Assembly: GCF_012999535.1 (NCBI RefSeq)
Contig: NZ_JABBWV010000002.1
Coordinates: 310,001-374,000, forward strand
Length of the DNA: 64,000 nt
Source of the DNA: Microbispora sp. H11081
GTDB lineage: Bacteria; Actinomycetota; Actinomycetes; Streptosporangiales; Streptosporangiaceae
Direction of reading: 5' to 3'
Shown: positions 19,709 to 30,789 of the stretch, piece by piece
Position numbering within the stretch: position 1 is the first letter of the stretch
How the letters are laid out: each line of letters starts with the position of its first letter
Notes under the pieces: generated by a model
Told to the model about the DNA's origin: nothing
Databases searched by the model: none
The model's input: the letters and a program-made list of their open reading frames with translations, nothing else
Program-made: the position numbers and the translations under genes

Positions 19709-20488
19709 ATGAGCGAGCGAAAGCCCATCGAGTCGTGGCTGTCCGATATGGACGGCGTGCTGGTCCACGAGGGCCAGCCGGTGCCGGGTGCCGACGAGTT
19801 CGTCAGGCGGCTGAAGGAGTCGGGGAAGCGGTTCCTCGTCCTCACCAACAACTCGATATACACCGCCCGCGACCTGTCCGTACGGCTGCGCGCGGCCGGG
19901 CTGGACGTGCCGCCCGAGTCGATCTGGACCTCCGCGCTCGCGACGGCCAAGTTCCTCGCCGACCAGCGGCCCGAGGGCTCGGCGTACGTCGTCGGCGAGG
20001 CGGGGCTGACCACGGCCCTGCACGAGGTCGGCTACGTGCTGACCGATCTCGACCCGGACTACGTCGTGCTGGGCGAGACCCGCACCTACAGCTTCACGTC
20101 GATAACGCGGGCGATCCGGCTGATCGAAAACGGCGCCAGGTTCATCGCGACCAACCCCGACCCCATCGGCCCCTCGACGGAGGGCTCGCTGCCGGCGTGC
20201 GGCGCGGTGGCCGCGATGATCACCAAGGCGACCGGGGTGGAGCCGTACTTCGTCGGGAAGCCGAACCCGATGATGATGCGCAGCGCGCTCAACCAGATCG
20301 ACGCGCACAGCGAGACCACCGCCATGATCGGCGACCGCATGGACACCGACGTGGTCTGCGGCATCGAGGCCGGACTGCACACGATCCTCGTGCTCACCGG
20401 CGTCACCCAGAAGGACCAGATCGACCGTTATCCGTTCCGGCCCACGCAGGTGGTCAACTCCGTGGCCGACCTCATCGAGCTGGTCTGA
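19709..20488 (+). CDS. HAD-IIA family hydrolase (NagD-like)
   Basis: 259 residues, small-molecule phosphatase. Motif I is [13 protein letters not shown] (nucleophile and acid Asp pair DMD), motif II LTNNS, motif III FVGKPNP and motif [12 protein letters not shown]. The cap type and length match class IIA HAD enzymes such as NagD and p-nitrophenylphosphatase-like proteins. CATGCT (19697-19702) lies six bases before the ATG in the leaderless -10 position. Substrate unknown. Confidence 0.9.
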   Translation: MSERKPIESWLSDMDGVLVHEGQPVPGADEFVRRLKESGKRFLVLTNNSIYTARDLSVRLRAAGLDVPPESIWTSALATAKFLADQRPEGSAYVVGEAGLTTALHEVGYVLTDLDPDYVVLGETRTYSFTSITRAIRLIENGARFIATNPDPIGPSTEGSLPACGAVAAMITKATGVEPYFVGKPNPMMMRSALNQIDAHSETTAMIGDRMDTDVVCGIEAGLHTILVLTGVTQKDQIDRYPFRPTQVVNSVADLIELV

Positions 20489-20530
20489 ACCTGACGCGTT
20501 CCGTCAGGTACGGGTGCCATGCTGGCCGGC

Positions 20531-21178
20531 ATGAACCATCGCGTCAACCATCGCGTCTACCTGGAGATCGGCCCCAAGAAGGTCTTCGCCTGCTCGATCG
20601 ACTGGCCGGGCTGGTGCCGCATCGGCAAGACCGAGGAAGCCGCGCTCGGCGCCCTCGTGGACTACGCCCCGCGTTTCCGGGTGATCGCCGAGCGGGCGGG
20701 GCTGGAGTTCGCGCCAGGGGAGCCGGAGGTCGTCGCACGGGTCAAGGGCGACAGAACGACGGACTTCGGCGCGATCTCCGCCATCCCCGGCTTCGACCGG
20801 GAGCCGGTGGACGCGCCGGAGGCCGCGCGCACGGCCGCCCTCGCCCGCGCGGCGTGGGCGGTCTTCGCCGAGGTGGCCGCGGCGTCTCCGGAGGAGTTGC
20901 GCAAGGGCCCCAGGGGCGGCGGCAGGGACCGGGACAAGATGGTCTCCCATGTCGTGGAGGCCGAGCGCGCGTACGCCCGGAAGATCGGCGTGCGGCACAA
21001 GCCCTTCACCGGCGAGGCCGGCCTGACCGCCATGCGCGCGGACATCACGCGGGTGCTCTCAGAGCCCTCAGAGGCCTTCCCGCCCGGCGGCGAGGGATGG
21101 CCGGTCCGGTACGCCGCGCGCCGCGTCATCTGGCACGTGGCCGACCACATCTGGGAGATGGAGGACCGGCGGATCTGA
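20531..21178 (+). CDS. Hypothetical protein, DinB-like C-terminus
   Basis: 215 residues. Not assigned firmly. The N-terminal 70 residues (VYLEIGPKKVFACSIDWPGWCRIGKTEEAALGAL, given in part) resemble HicB-like domains. The C-terminal part has HVVEAERAYARKIG and VIWHVADHIWEME, whose spaced histidines suggest the DinB four-helix fold. The first codons contain a 12-bp direct repeat (AACCATCGCGTC twice), giving MNHRVNHRVY. ATG 20531 is preferred; ATG 20519 would add four residues. CATGCT seven bases upstream is a possible leaderless -10. Confidence 0.6.
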   Translation: MNHRVNHRVYLEIGPKKVFACSIDWPGWCRIGKTEEAALGALVDYAPRFRVIAERAGLEFAPGEPEVVARVKGDRTTDFGAISAIPGFDREPVDAPEAARTAALARAAWAVFAEVAAASPEELRKGPRGGGRDRDKMVSHVVEAERAYARKIGVRHKPFTGEAGLTAMRADITRVLSEPSEAFPPGGEGWPVRYAARRVIWHVADHIWEMEDRRI

Positions 21179-21201
21179 GCGCGCGTCTCGGAGGTCCACA
21201 G

Positions 21202-21248
21202 GGCTGACGCTCTCCGCGGGCACGGAGCGTCCGGGGAGAGCGTCAGCC
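21202..21248. terminator. Bidirectional hairpin
   Basis: GGCTGACGCTCTCC (21202-21215) pairs exactly with GGAGAGCGTCAGCC (21235-21248) around a 19-base loop, in the gap between two convergent genes. Confidence 0.65.
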
Positions 21249-21269
21249 GTCGCTACTCGCCGCGCCGAC

Positions 21270-23240
21270 CTACGGGATCCAGGGATCGACCCCGTACAAC
21301 ACCCGGTTCTTCACCCCTTCTCCTTCGGTGAGCGACCACAGGATCGGAGGCTGGGCCGGATCGCTGGATCGGTGCCAGTAGAGCTCCTGCACACCCCTGG
21401 CCGCGAAGTGCGGCACCGGCGGTCCGCCAGGGACCGCGTCGTAACGCCGGCCCAGGGTGGCCACCTTGTTGTTGCTCATCGTGAACTGGTAGAGGCCGTT
21501 CCACGAGATGCCACCCTGCGTCCAGGGGGTCGGCTGCGTGTACGCCGCGGTCGCGCGCGCCCTGCCGTCGGAGCCGTACGCGAGACAGCCCCGGTCGCAC
21601 GCGCTGTTGTCGGGCGCCATCCTGTATCGCGCGACGCGGCCCGTCGGGGCCGCCGCCTGCGGCGAGGCCGGCCTGCAGGTGGGCGTGGGCTGACGGGCGT
21701 CGCACCACTCACCGGTGAGCACGCTCGGCGGTGTCGTGCTCCGGTCGAGACCGAGATATCCGAAGCACGGCGGCCTGCTCATGGACGCGCACCGTACGCC
21801 GGTGACCTGCGGCCGCCAGATGCCCAGCAGGGGCAGGATGTACCGGTAGCCCTGGGAGTAGTAGGTGCCGTTGTGCAGGCCGATCGGCCGTCCGGTGTCG
21901 GTGATGTCGCTGACCTCGCTCAGCCGCAGATCGAAGAGGTCGCGCAGGTCGAAGATGAGAATGCCGTTGTTTTCCGGATGCTCCCGGTTGTCGTCGGCGA
22001 TGAGCAGATATTGGTGATACCAGACGATTCCACCGGTGTGGATCTGCATGGGACCGAAGGAGACGGGGCCGCTCGCGTCCGCGAACGGATTCACCAGAAG
22101 GACATGCTGGTAGTGGTTGAACGGCCCGGTGCCCACCTCGTTCAGGAAGGTCACACGCGACCTGTTGTTGGCGGGACCGTGCCACGAGAAGACGAACGCC
22201 TTGGCGGTGTCGTCATAGGCCGTCCCCTGTGCGGTCGAATCCGAGGTGCCGCTGATTCCCTGCGGTGTCCACGGGCCGGTGGCGTCCTCGGGGGCCAGGC
22301 AGAACCAGTCGACCACATTGCGGACCCGCTCACCCTGGGGCGTGACCAGCGCGCCGCTGTCCTGAGTCGGAGCGGGGCACCTCCGGTTGGCGAAGGGACC
22401 ACCGGGGAGGGAGCCGGTCAGCAGTTCCGACACCTTCGTGTAGCGGTAGCCGGGCTGCGAGAACTGGAGATCCTGACGGAGCCGCTGGATGAGATCGGCG
22501 TACGTGTCCCCCTGGGCGTTGCGGTCGTCCCAGCTCAGTGTGTAGTCGCCGGTGCCCGTGGTGCGCATCGGGACGGGGGTGGGGACCGGTTGAGCTCCCA
22601 CCACCGGGTCCGGCGGGTCCGCCGCCGGGTCCGCTGGGTCCGCCGCGGGGTCCGCGGCAGGATCCGTGGCGGGATTCGCCGCCAGGTTCGCGGTCGTCCC
22701 GGGTGCGGGGCTGGCGACCTGCTGATTCCATGGCCTGTTGTCCGCGCTCTGCACGCCGTTCAGGCCGGTCCACGGAATGGCTTCCGCGCCCGCGGCCTGC
22801 CAGTTGTAGGGCAGCGCCCGGGTGTCCGAGCCGGCTTTCTGGAGCGGTGCCAGGATCTGCGTGAAATCGCGCAGCGCGTTCTGCTTCTGCGCGTCCTTCT
22901 GGTGCGAATGCTGCCGCTGCCTCTTCTTGTTCTTGTTCCTGTTCCCTCCGCCGCGCGAAGCTCCGCCGGGTCCGCCGTACGGCGGCGCGGGAGAGATGGT
23001 GGCGGTGCCGCCGGAATCCACTCCCACGGCGGCCGTGGCGACGCCGTCCAGCAGGGGGGAGATGACGGTCAACGCGGCACTTATCGCGATGGATCTAACA
23101 AAATCGCCGACTGTGGGCAATTGCACCCCTTCAACCAATTCTCGCCAGACTGCCGATTTTCCCTCGGTGGCGAGAATGTCCGCTCTAAGATCCGTGACGG
23201 ATCGATGTACGCCGAATTTCCTCGGCGGCCGGAGCGGCAA
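21270..23240 (-). CDS. Secreted or membrane-anchored protein of unknown function
   Basis: Up to 656 residues; no family recognised. A hydrophobic segment (SIAISAALTVISPLL) about 50 residues from the longest start acts as signal or anchor. Then come a Gly-rich segment, a basic patch (NRNKNKKRQRQ), an Ala-Asp-Pro repeat (DPAADPAADPADP) and a Cys-containing C-terminal domain of about 400 residues rich in Trp, Tyr and Gly with paired cysteines. This looks like an extracellular, disulphide-bonded, wall-spanning protein. The start is uncertain: TTG 23240 has GAGG upstream, but GTG 23126 and TTG 23120 (with AAGGGG upstream) would put the hydrophobic segment at the N-terminus. The first 60 codons are unusually AT-rich, unlike neighbours, which may mean transfer. 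Confidence 0.65.
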   Translation of the reverse strand: MPLRPPRKFGVHRSVTDLRADILATEGKSAVWRELVEGVQLPTVGDFVRSIAISAALTVISPLLDGVATAAVGVDSGGTATISPAPPYGGPGGASRGGGNRNKNKKRQRQHSHQKDAQKQNALRDFTQILAPLQKAGSDTRALPYNWQAAGAEAIPWTGLNGVQSADNRPWNQQVASPAPGTTANLAANPATDPAADPAADPADPAADPPDPVVGAQPVPTPVPMRTTGTGDYTLSWDDRNAQGDTYADLIQRLRQDLQFSQPGYRYTKVSELLTGSLPGGPFANRRCPAPTQDSGALVTPQGERVRNVVDWFCLAPEDATGPWTPQGISGTSDSTAQGTAYDDTAKAFVFSWHGPANNRSRVTFLNEVGTGPFNHYQHVLLVNPFADASGPVSFGPMQIHTGGIVWYHQYLLIADDNREHPENNGILIFDLRDLFDLRLSEVSDITDTGRPIGLHNGTYYSQGYRYILPLLGIWRPQVTGVRCASMSRPPCFGYLGLDRSTTPPSVLTGEWCDARQPTPTCRPASPQAAAPTGRVARYRMAPDNSACDRGCLAYGSDGRARATAAYTQPTPWTQGGISWNGLYQFTMSNNKVATLGRRYDAVPGGPPVPHFAARGVQELYWHRSSDPAQPPILWSLTEGEGVKNRVLYGVDPWIP

Positions 23241-23282
23241 ACGAACCTCGGCGAGCTCTTATCCCACCGATTGTCGCTTCAT

Positions 23283-23330
23283 TGATGAGGCCGTTTGATA
23301 TGGCCGTTTTGATATGGCCGTTTCGCCGCC
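23283..23330. repeat. Short tandem repeat after arfB
   Basis: Units of the form GATATGGCCGTTTT occur about two and a half times in an AT-rich spacer between arfB and the secreted-protein gene. No function is apparent. Confidence 0.4.
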
Positions 23331-23355
23331 TGGCGCGGTGCTCCGGGGCCGGGGC

Positions 23356-23778
23356 TCAGCCCTCGGCGCGGCGCAGGCGCTTGAGGTCGGAGCGGTGCTT
23401 CTTGGCCGCCAGGCGGCGCTCGACCGATCCCTTGGACGGCTTCGTCGGGCGTCGCCGCTTCTGCGGCGGCGCGATTGCGTCGCGGAGCAGGGCGGCGAGC
23501 CGTTCCCGCGCCGCCTCCCGGTTGCGCAACTGCGAGCGGTGCTCCGAGGCCGTCACCGTGACCACGCCGTCCACCAGGCGGGCGGCCAGCCGCTCGGCCG
23601 CCCGGGCCTTCAGTGCCGGGCCGAGCGCGGTCGTGCGCGCGAGGTCGAAGCTCAGCTCGACCCGGCTGTCGGTGGTGTTGACGCCCTGACCGCCGGGGCC
23701 GGAGGAGCGGGAGAAGCGCCAGGCGAGTTCCGCGTTGGGCACGACGATGGAGCCGCGCACGTGCAACGGGACTGTCAT
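23356..23778 (-). CDS. arfB: Alternative ribosome-rescue factor ArfB (peptidyl-tRNA hydrolase)
   Basis: 140 residues, normal for the family. It releases peptides from ribosomes stalled on messages without a stop codon. The catalytic loop SSGPGGQGVNTTDSRVEL carries the GGQ motif shared with release factors. The C-terminal tail is very basic (KKHRSDLKRLRRAEG), the part that enters the empty mRNA channel. GGGAGGAAC provides a ribosome site before the ATG. The palindrome at 23815-23827 lies upstream and may control it or the divergent hydrolase. Confidence 0.93.
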   Translation of the reverse strand: MTVPLHVRGSIVVPNAELAWRFSRSSGPGGQGVNTTDSRVELSFDLARTTALGPALKARAAERLAARLVDGVVTVTASEHRSQLRNREAARERLAALLRDAIAPPQKRRRPTKPSKGSVERRLAAKKHRSDLKRLRRAEG

Positions 23779-23814
23779 GACGTTCCTCCCTCGATTCGGA
23801 TGGCCAACCTATAT

Positions 23815-23827
23815 CGGTGAATATCAC
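23815..23827. promoter_or_regulatory. Operator-like palindrome between arfB and hydrolase
   Basis: CGGTGAATATCAC, extending to GGTGA-ATA-TCACC, is a perfect dyad in an AT-rich divergent promoter. Its reverse complement matches 13 bases at 36-48. Binding protein unknown. Confidence 0.3.
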
Positions 23828-23929
23828 CACCGCTCGCCATTTATCACCGCGTACGTGGCTTTCGGTTGTCGTGGCCTACCGCGTCGTGCACAGTGGCCCC
23901 CGGTATTCCGGCGAAGGGATGGCGGGAGC

Positions 23930-24763
23930 ATGACCTCGATCGTGGGCGTCCACGGCATCGGCAAGTACCACTACTACGAGGAGGCGGGCCGGTCGGCGGG
24001 CGGCGCCGCCGAGGCCATGCGGGCCAAGTGGAACGCCTACCTGCACGAGGGCCTCACCGGCCGCCGCGGGGGCGCGGGCGACTACTTCGCCGAGATCGCC
24101 TACTACGCCCACCACCTGCGCAGCGGGCCTCCCAAGCCGCCCAGGCAGATGGAGACGCCGGCCAAGCTGGTCCTCGCCGACTGGGCGGCCCAGCTCGGCG
24201 GGCCCTTCCGGGACGCGGCGGGGGAGTCGCTCACGGGTCTCGCCCACCGGCTGGCCGAGTGGCTGCTCACGAGGATGGGCCCGCAGGCGGTGCGCTTCGC
24301 GCAGGACTTCTGCCCGGAGGTGGCCGCCTACCTGGGCGGAGGTGACCCGCGCGTGCGGGCCCGCGACGCGGTGGCCGACGTCGTGCGCAGGCGCCGTCCC
24401 CGCGTGGTCGTCGCCCACTCCCTCGGCAGCGTCGTTACGTACGAGGCGCTGTGGGCGCACCCCGATCTCTCGGTCGACCTGCTCGTGACGCTGGGCAGCC
24501 CGCTCGGCATGCGCGACGTCGTCTTCGAGCGGCTCGCGCCGGTCCCGGTCCGGGGCCGTGGGGCGCGTCCGCCGGGGGTGCGCCGCTGGGTCAACATCGC
24601 CGACAAGGACGACATCGCCGCGATCCCCGCCCTGCTCGCGTCGTGCTTCGACGGCGTCGACCGGGACGTCTCCTGCGACATTGACTGGCTCGACTTCCAC
24701 ACCGTGCGCAACTACCTGCGCTGCGGCAGCGCCAACGAGTTCCTCAAGGCGTACGTGGCCTGA
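23930..24763 (+). CDS. Alpha/beta hydrolase
   Basis: 277 residues, serine hydrolase fold. IVGVHGIGKY at the N-terminus is the oxyanion-side HG motif. The nucleophile elbow is AHSLGS, a variant of GHSxG with Ser as nucleophile. VTLGSPLGMRD and NIADKDDIAA provide the likely acid, and DFHTVRNYL the histidine. No signal peptide, so cytoplasmic. GGGAG lies just before the ATG. Substrate unknown; lipase-like and esterase roles are both possible. Confidence 0.75.
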   Translation: MTSIVGVHGIGKYHYYEEAGRSAGGAAEAMRAKWNAYLHEGLTGRRGGAGDYFAEIAYYAHHLRSGPPKPPRQMETPAKLVLADWAAQLGGPFRDAAGESLTGLAHRLAEWLLTRMGPQAVRFAQDFCPEVAAYLGGGDPRVRARDAVADVVRRRRPRVVVAHSLGSVVTYEALWAHPDLSVDLLVTLGSPLGMRDVVFERLAPVPVRGRGARPPGVRRWVNIADKDDIAAIPALLASCFDGVDRDVSCDIDWLDFHTVRNYLRCGSANEFLKAYVA

Positions 24764-24793
24764 CTAACGAACACGGGCTATGATCGTACGACC

Positions 24794-25372
24794 ATGAAGA
24801 CTGTTCTTTTCGACTACGGCAACGTCGTGTCGCTCCCCCAGGCCCCCGAGGACGTCGAGCGGATGGCGGGAGGTGATCCGGGGTTCGAGGCCCGCTACTG
24901 GGAGGTGCGGCTCGACTTCGACCGGGGCTCGCTCGACCCCGCCGCGTACTGGTCCCACGTGTACGGCAGGCCGATGGCCGGCCGGGACCTGGACGCGGTC
25001 GTCGCCCTCGACGTGGCGAGCTGGTCGCGGCCCAACGAGGAGACGGTGGCGATCATCGACGAGCTCGCCGGGGTGGGGGTGCCCATGGCGCTGCTGTCCA
25101 ACATGCCGGTCTGCGTCGCCGAGGGCATCGACGGGCTGCCGTTCATGCGGCCGATCGGCCCGCGTTTCTACAGCGGCCGGATGGGCCTGGTGAAGCCGGA
25201 GCCGGAGATCTTCCACGAGACCGTGGCCTGGCTCGGGGTCGCCCCCGCCGACCTCGTCTTCGTGGACGACCGGCTGGAGAACATCGCGGCTGCGGAGCGG
25301 GCCGGGCTCGGCGTCGTCCACTTCCGGGACGCCGCCGCGCTGCGCGAGGACCTCAAGGCGCTGCTGACCTGA
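24794..25372 (+). CDS. HAD-superfamily hydrolase
   Basis: 192 residues, HAD subfamily IA. Motif I is FDYGNVV, where the usual second Asp is Gly, as in many FDxGxV members. Motif II LLSN, the VKPEPEIF lysine block and motif IV FVDDRLEN are present. TATGAT (24779-24784) nine bases before the ATG is a good -10. A small phosphatase or haloacid dehalogenase-like enzyme with unknown substrate. Confidence 0.82.
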   Translation: MKTVLFDYGNVVSLPQAPEDVERMAGGDPGFEARYWEVRLDFDRGSLDPAAYWSHVYGRPMAGRDLDAVVALDVASWSRPNEETVAIIDELAGVGVPMALLSNMPVCVAEGIDGLPFMRPIGPRFYSGRMGLVKPEPEIFHETVAWLGVAPADLVFVDDRLENIAAAERAGLGVVHFRDAAALREDLKALLT

Positions 25373-25451
25373 GCCGCCTGCGGCGATTACACAATTACGA
25401 TCGCTCACAGCGAACGGGCGCAGAACAGGGAACAGGATCGGACTCCTGTTA

Positions 25452-25472
25452 GTTGAGCCGACATAACTCAAC
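25452..25472. promoter_or_regulatory. HAIR-like element (HspR site) before lon
   Basis: GTTGAGC-N7-ACTCAAC is an inverted repeat matching the HAIR consensus CTTGAGT-N7-ACTCAAG at 11 of 14 defined bases. It lies 17 bp upstream of the lon ATG. In Streptomyces lon is a known HspR target. Confidence 0.65.
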
Positions 25473-25488
25473 CTACTGGAGTGCGCTG

Positions 25489-27849
<2,361 letters not shown>

Positions 27850-27866
27850 CCTTACAAGTCGCATAA

Positions 27867-27908
27867 ATGGACGAATCATCCAGTCGGTTGACTGGATGAT
27901 TCGTCCAT
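27867..27908. repeat. 42-bp hairpin/inverted repeat between lon and fic
   Basis: A perfect 19-bp stem (ATGGACGAATCATCCAGTC and its complement) closes on GGTT. It is AT-richer than the surroundings, has no T-run, and ends 14 bp before the fic ATG. It could end lon transcripts, but the position and symmetry fit an operator or 5' hairpin controlling fic. Confidence 0.8.
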
Positions 27909-27922
27909 GCTGTCATGACTCC

Positions 27923-29062
27923 ATGTTGTACGGCACACCGGCGCTGGAGGCGGCGGACGAGAAGGTGCTCGCCGAGATCGAGGAGATGCGGCGCGACCTG
28001 AAATACCGGCTGGCCGAGGCCCACCGCTGGGACGGCCTGCTGCGGCGGCAGTTGCAGGCGCGGGCGATCCAGGGGTCCAACTCCATCGAGGGCTACTACG
28101 CCAGCGTCGAGGACATCGAGTCGATCATGTCGGGTGAGGACCCGCTGGAGACGCCGGCGGCCGTGGCCCGCGAGATCGCCGGCTACCGGCAGGCGCTCAC
28201 CTACATCGGCGCCCTGTCGCGGGCGCGGGCCTTCCGCTACGACGCCGGCCTGCTACACGCGCTGAACTTCATGATGATCGGCCACCACATGGACAAGACC
28301 CCGGGGACGGTCCGGCCCGGCGGGATCTACGTGCGCAACTCGGCCACCGGCGAGGTGGTCTACGAGGGCCCGGACCACGAGGAGGTCCCCGGCCTGCTGG
28401 CGGAACTCGTGGAGTGGCTCAACGAGGGCGACCTCGACGCGCCCAGCTACGTGCGCGCCGCCATGGCGCACTTCAATCTGGTGGCGATCCACCCCTGGCG
28501 GGACGGGAACGGCCGCATGTCCCGGGCGCTGCAGACGCTCGTGCTCGGCCGCGACCAGATCACCACGCCGGAGTTCTCCTCGATCGAGGAGTGGCTGGGT
28601 ATCGGGGAAACCACTCTCGAGTACTACCAAGCGCTCCGGATGGTGCAGAACGGCCGGTGGGGCCCGCACGGGGACACCCTCTCCTGGGTGCGGTTCGTGC
28701 TGCGCTGCCACCACATGCAGGCGCAGCGGGTGGGGCGCAGGCTCGCGGAGGCGGGCGAGGTGTGGATGCTGCTGGAGGAGCGGATCTGGGCGCAGGGCCT
28801 GCACCCGCGCACGGTCTCCGCGCTCTACCAGGTGTTCGTCTCCCGGCGGCTGCGCCGGGGCATGTACCAGGCCGACGAAGGGCTGAGCCAGGGCCAGGCC
28901 GCCCGCGACCTGCGCGAGCTCGCGGCCACCGGGTGGCTCCTGCCGTACGGCGAGACGAAGGGCCGTTTCTACGCGCCGGGCCCGAAGATGACGGAGATCA
29001 AGGCGGCGTTCGCCGAACGTGCCGGGCCGCTGCGCGACCCCTACCGGACGCCGGAGGGCTGA
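27923..29062 (+). CDS. Fic-domain protein (AMP-transferase)
   Basis: 379 residues. Fic enzymes move AMP or another nucleotide monophosphate from ATP-like donors to a hydroxyl on a target protein. The complete motif HPWRDGNGRMSR spans residues 190-201 with catalytic His190. The N-terminal helix has SNSIEG (Ser52 to Gly57), matching the autoinhibitory [S/T]xxxE[G/N] motif with Glu56 the blocking residue, so this is a self-restrained class II Fic protein. The C-terminal 120 residues resemble a winged-helix domain (VSALYQVFVSRRLRRG, ARDLRELAATGWL), common in Fic/DOC-type regulators. ATG 27923 is preferred; ATG 27896 lies inside the upstream hairpin. Target unknown. Confidence 0.9.
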   Translation: MLYGTPALEAADEKVLAEIEEMRRDLKYRLAEAHRWDGLLRRQLQARAIQGSNSIEGYYASVEDIESIMSGEDPLETPAAVAREIAGYRQALTYIGALSRARAFRYDAGLLHALNFMMIGHHMDKTPGTVRPGGIYVRNSATGEVVYEGPDHEEVPGLLAELVEWLNEGDLDAPSYVRAAMAHFNLVAIHPWRDGNGRMSRALQTLVLGRDQITTPEFSSIEEWLGIGETTLEYYQALRMVQNGRWGPHGDTLSWVRFVLRCHHMQAQRVGRRLAEAGEVWMLLEERIWAQGLHPRTVSALYQVFVSRRLRRGMYQADEGLSQGQAARDLRELAATGWLLPYGETKGRFYAPGPKMTEIKAAFAERAGPLRDPYRTPEG

Positions 29063-29108
29063 GCGGACGCGCCGTGATCCGCTCCTACCACATCGCCACC
29101 GAACCGAG

Positions 29109-29114
29109 TACCGT
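29109..29114 (+). promoter_or_regulatory. Leaderless -10 of the acyl-CoA synthetase
   Basis: TACCGT occupies exactly -12 to -7 from the ATG at 29121, with no ribosome site. Confidence 0.5.
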
Positions 29115-29120
29115 TCGGTC

Positions 29121-30656
29121 ATGCACCCTGGGGCGATCGCGGCGGTGACGCCGGACAAGCCTGCGGTGATCATGGCGGGCTCCGGCCGCGTGGTCACCTT
29201 CCGCGAACTCGACGAGGAGTCCAACCGGCTCGCCCATCTGCTGCGGGCCGCGGGCCTGAAGCCCGGCGACCACATCGCGTTCATGCTGGAGAACCATCCG
29301 CTCTTCCTCGTGATAGCCTGGGCGGCGCACCGCTCCGGCCTGTACTACACCGCGATCAGCTCACGTCTGCAGGCCGACGAGCTGGCCTACATCGTGGACA
29401 ACTGCGGCGCGCGGGTCTTCATCTCCTCGGCCAGGCTCGCCGGAGTGGCGGGCGCCGTCACCGGCGCCACGCCCGGGGTGGAGCTACGGCTCATGGTCGA
29501 CGGCGTCGCCGAGGGCTTCACCTCCTACGAGGAGGCGGTGGCGGGATGGCCCGCGACGCCGGTCGACGACGAGTGCCAGGGCGCCGACATGCTCTACTCC
29601 TCGGGCACCACCGGGCGTCCCAAGGGGGTCAAGCCGCCGCTCAGCCGGGCGCCGCTGGAGGCGCCCGGCGCCCTGGTGCGGCTCATCCGGCTCCTGTTCT
29701 CGCCAGAGGCCGACAGCGTCTACCTGTCGCCCGCGCCGCTCTACCACGCCGCCCCGCTGCGATACAGCATGTCCTTCCAGCGCCTGGGCGCGACCGTGGT
29801 GGTCATGGAGCGGTTCGACCCCGAGGAGGCGCTGGCGCTCATCGAGCGGCACCGGGTCACCCACGCGCAGTGGGTTCCCACGATGTTCATCAAGATGCTC
29901 AAGCTGCCGGAGGAGGTGCGCGGGCGGTACGACCTGTCGTCGCTGCGCTGCGCCGTCCACGCCGCCGCGCCCTGCCCGGTCGAGGTCAAGGAGCGGATGA
30001 TGGCGTGGTGGGGCCCGATCGTCCACGAGTACTACGCGGGCACGGAGGGCAACTGCTTCCTGTACGCAGGGCCGGAGGACTGGCTCGCGCACAAGGGCAC
30101 GGTGGGCAGGCCGCTGCTCGGGGTGACCCACGTCTGCGACGAGGAGGGCAACGAACTGCCGCCCGGTGAGCACGGCACGGTCTACTTCTCCGACGGGCCG
30201 GCGTTCGAGTACCACGGCGACCCGGGGAAGACCGCGTCGGTCCAGGACCCCCTGGGACGTGGCTGGACCACGCTGGGGGACATCGGGTACGTGGACGAGG
30301 ACGGGTTCCTCTACCTCACCGACCGGCGCTCCTACATGATCATCTCCGGCGGCGTGAACATCTACCCGCAGGAGGCGGAGAACGTGCTGGCGATGCATCC
30401 CAAGGTGGCCGACGTGGCCGTCTTCGGGGTGCCGGACCCCGAGATGGGCGAGCAGGTGAAGGCCGTGGTGCAGCCGGCCGACCCGGCCGACGCCGGTCCC
30501 GCGCTCGAGGCCGAGCTGATCGCCTACTGCCGGGACCGCCTGGCCCACTACAAGTGCCCGAAAACGGTCGACTTCCGGGACGAGCTGCCCCGCCACCCCA
30601 CGGGAAAGCTCTACAAACGCCTGCTCAGGGACGAGTACTGGCCTCGGACGGGCTGA
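29121..30656 (+). CDS. Acyl-CoA synthetase (AMP-dependent, FadD-like)
   Basis: 511 residues. Activates a carboxylic acid as acyl-AMP, then acyl-CoA. Motifs: YSSGTTGRPKGV (A3), YYAGTEGN (A5), TLGDIGYVDEDGFLYLTDR (A7-A8) and PTGKLYKRLL (A10) with the catalytic lysine. The pattern is that of actinobacterial medium- or long-chain acyl-CoA synthetases used in lipid breakdown. It is leaderless and not in an operon with fic, whose stop lies 58 bp upstream. Confidence 0.9.
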   Translation: MHPGAIAAVTPDKPAVIMAGSGRVVTFRELDEESNRLAHLLRAAGLKPGDHIAFMLENHPLFLVIAWAAHRSGLYYTAISSRLQADELAYIVDNCGARVFISSARLAGVAGAVTGATPGVELRLMVDGVAEGFTSYEEAVAGWPATPVDDECQGADMLYSSGTTGRPKGVKPPLSRAPLEAPGALVRLIRLLFSPEADSVYLSPAPLYHAAPLRYSMSFQRLGATVVVMERFDPEEALALIERHRVTHAQWVPTMFIKMLKLPEEVRGRYDLSSLRCAVHAAAPCPVEVKERMMAWWGPIVHEYYAGTEGNCFLYAGPEDWLAHKGTVGRPLLGVTHVCDEEGNELPPGEHGTVYFSDGPAFEYHGDPGKTASVQDPLGRGWTTLGDIGYVDEDGFLYLTDRRSYMIISGGVNIYPQEAENVLAMHPKVADVAVFGVPDPEMGEQVKAVVQPADPADAGPALEAELIAYCRDRLAHYKCPKTVDFRDELPRHPTGKLYKRLLRDEYWPRTG

Positions 30657-30789
30657 CATAAGGTACGCGTAGGGCGCTCGGAAGACCTGCCGCTGATCGC
30701 TTAGCGTGACCTTATCGCCGATGCGCCATCGTATTACCTGTACCGGCGGAGAGCCGGGATCACCGGCGAATCCATTGAGGGGGATGGCG

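Noticed and set aside
23283-23330. Mobile-element remnant
   Set aside because: Only a short tandem repeat; no inverted ends, coding remnant or duplication seen.
27867-27908. Rho-independent terminator of lon only
   Set aside because: Kept as a possibility, but the AT-rich stem, missing T-run and closeness to the fic start make an operator or leader hairpin at least as likely.
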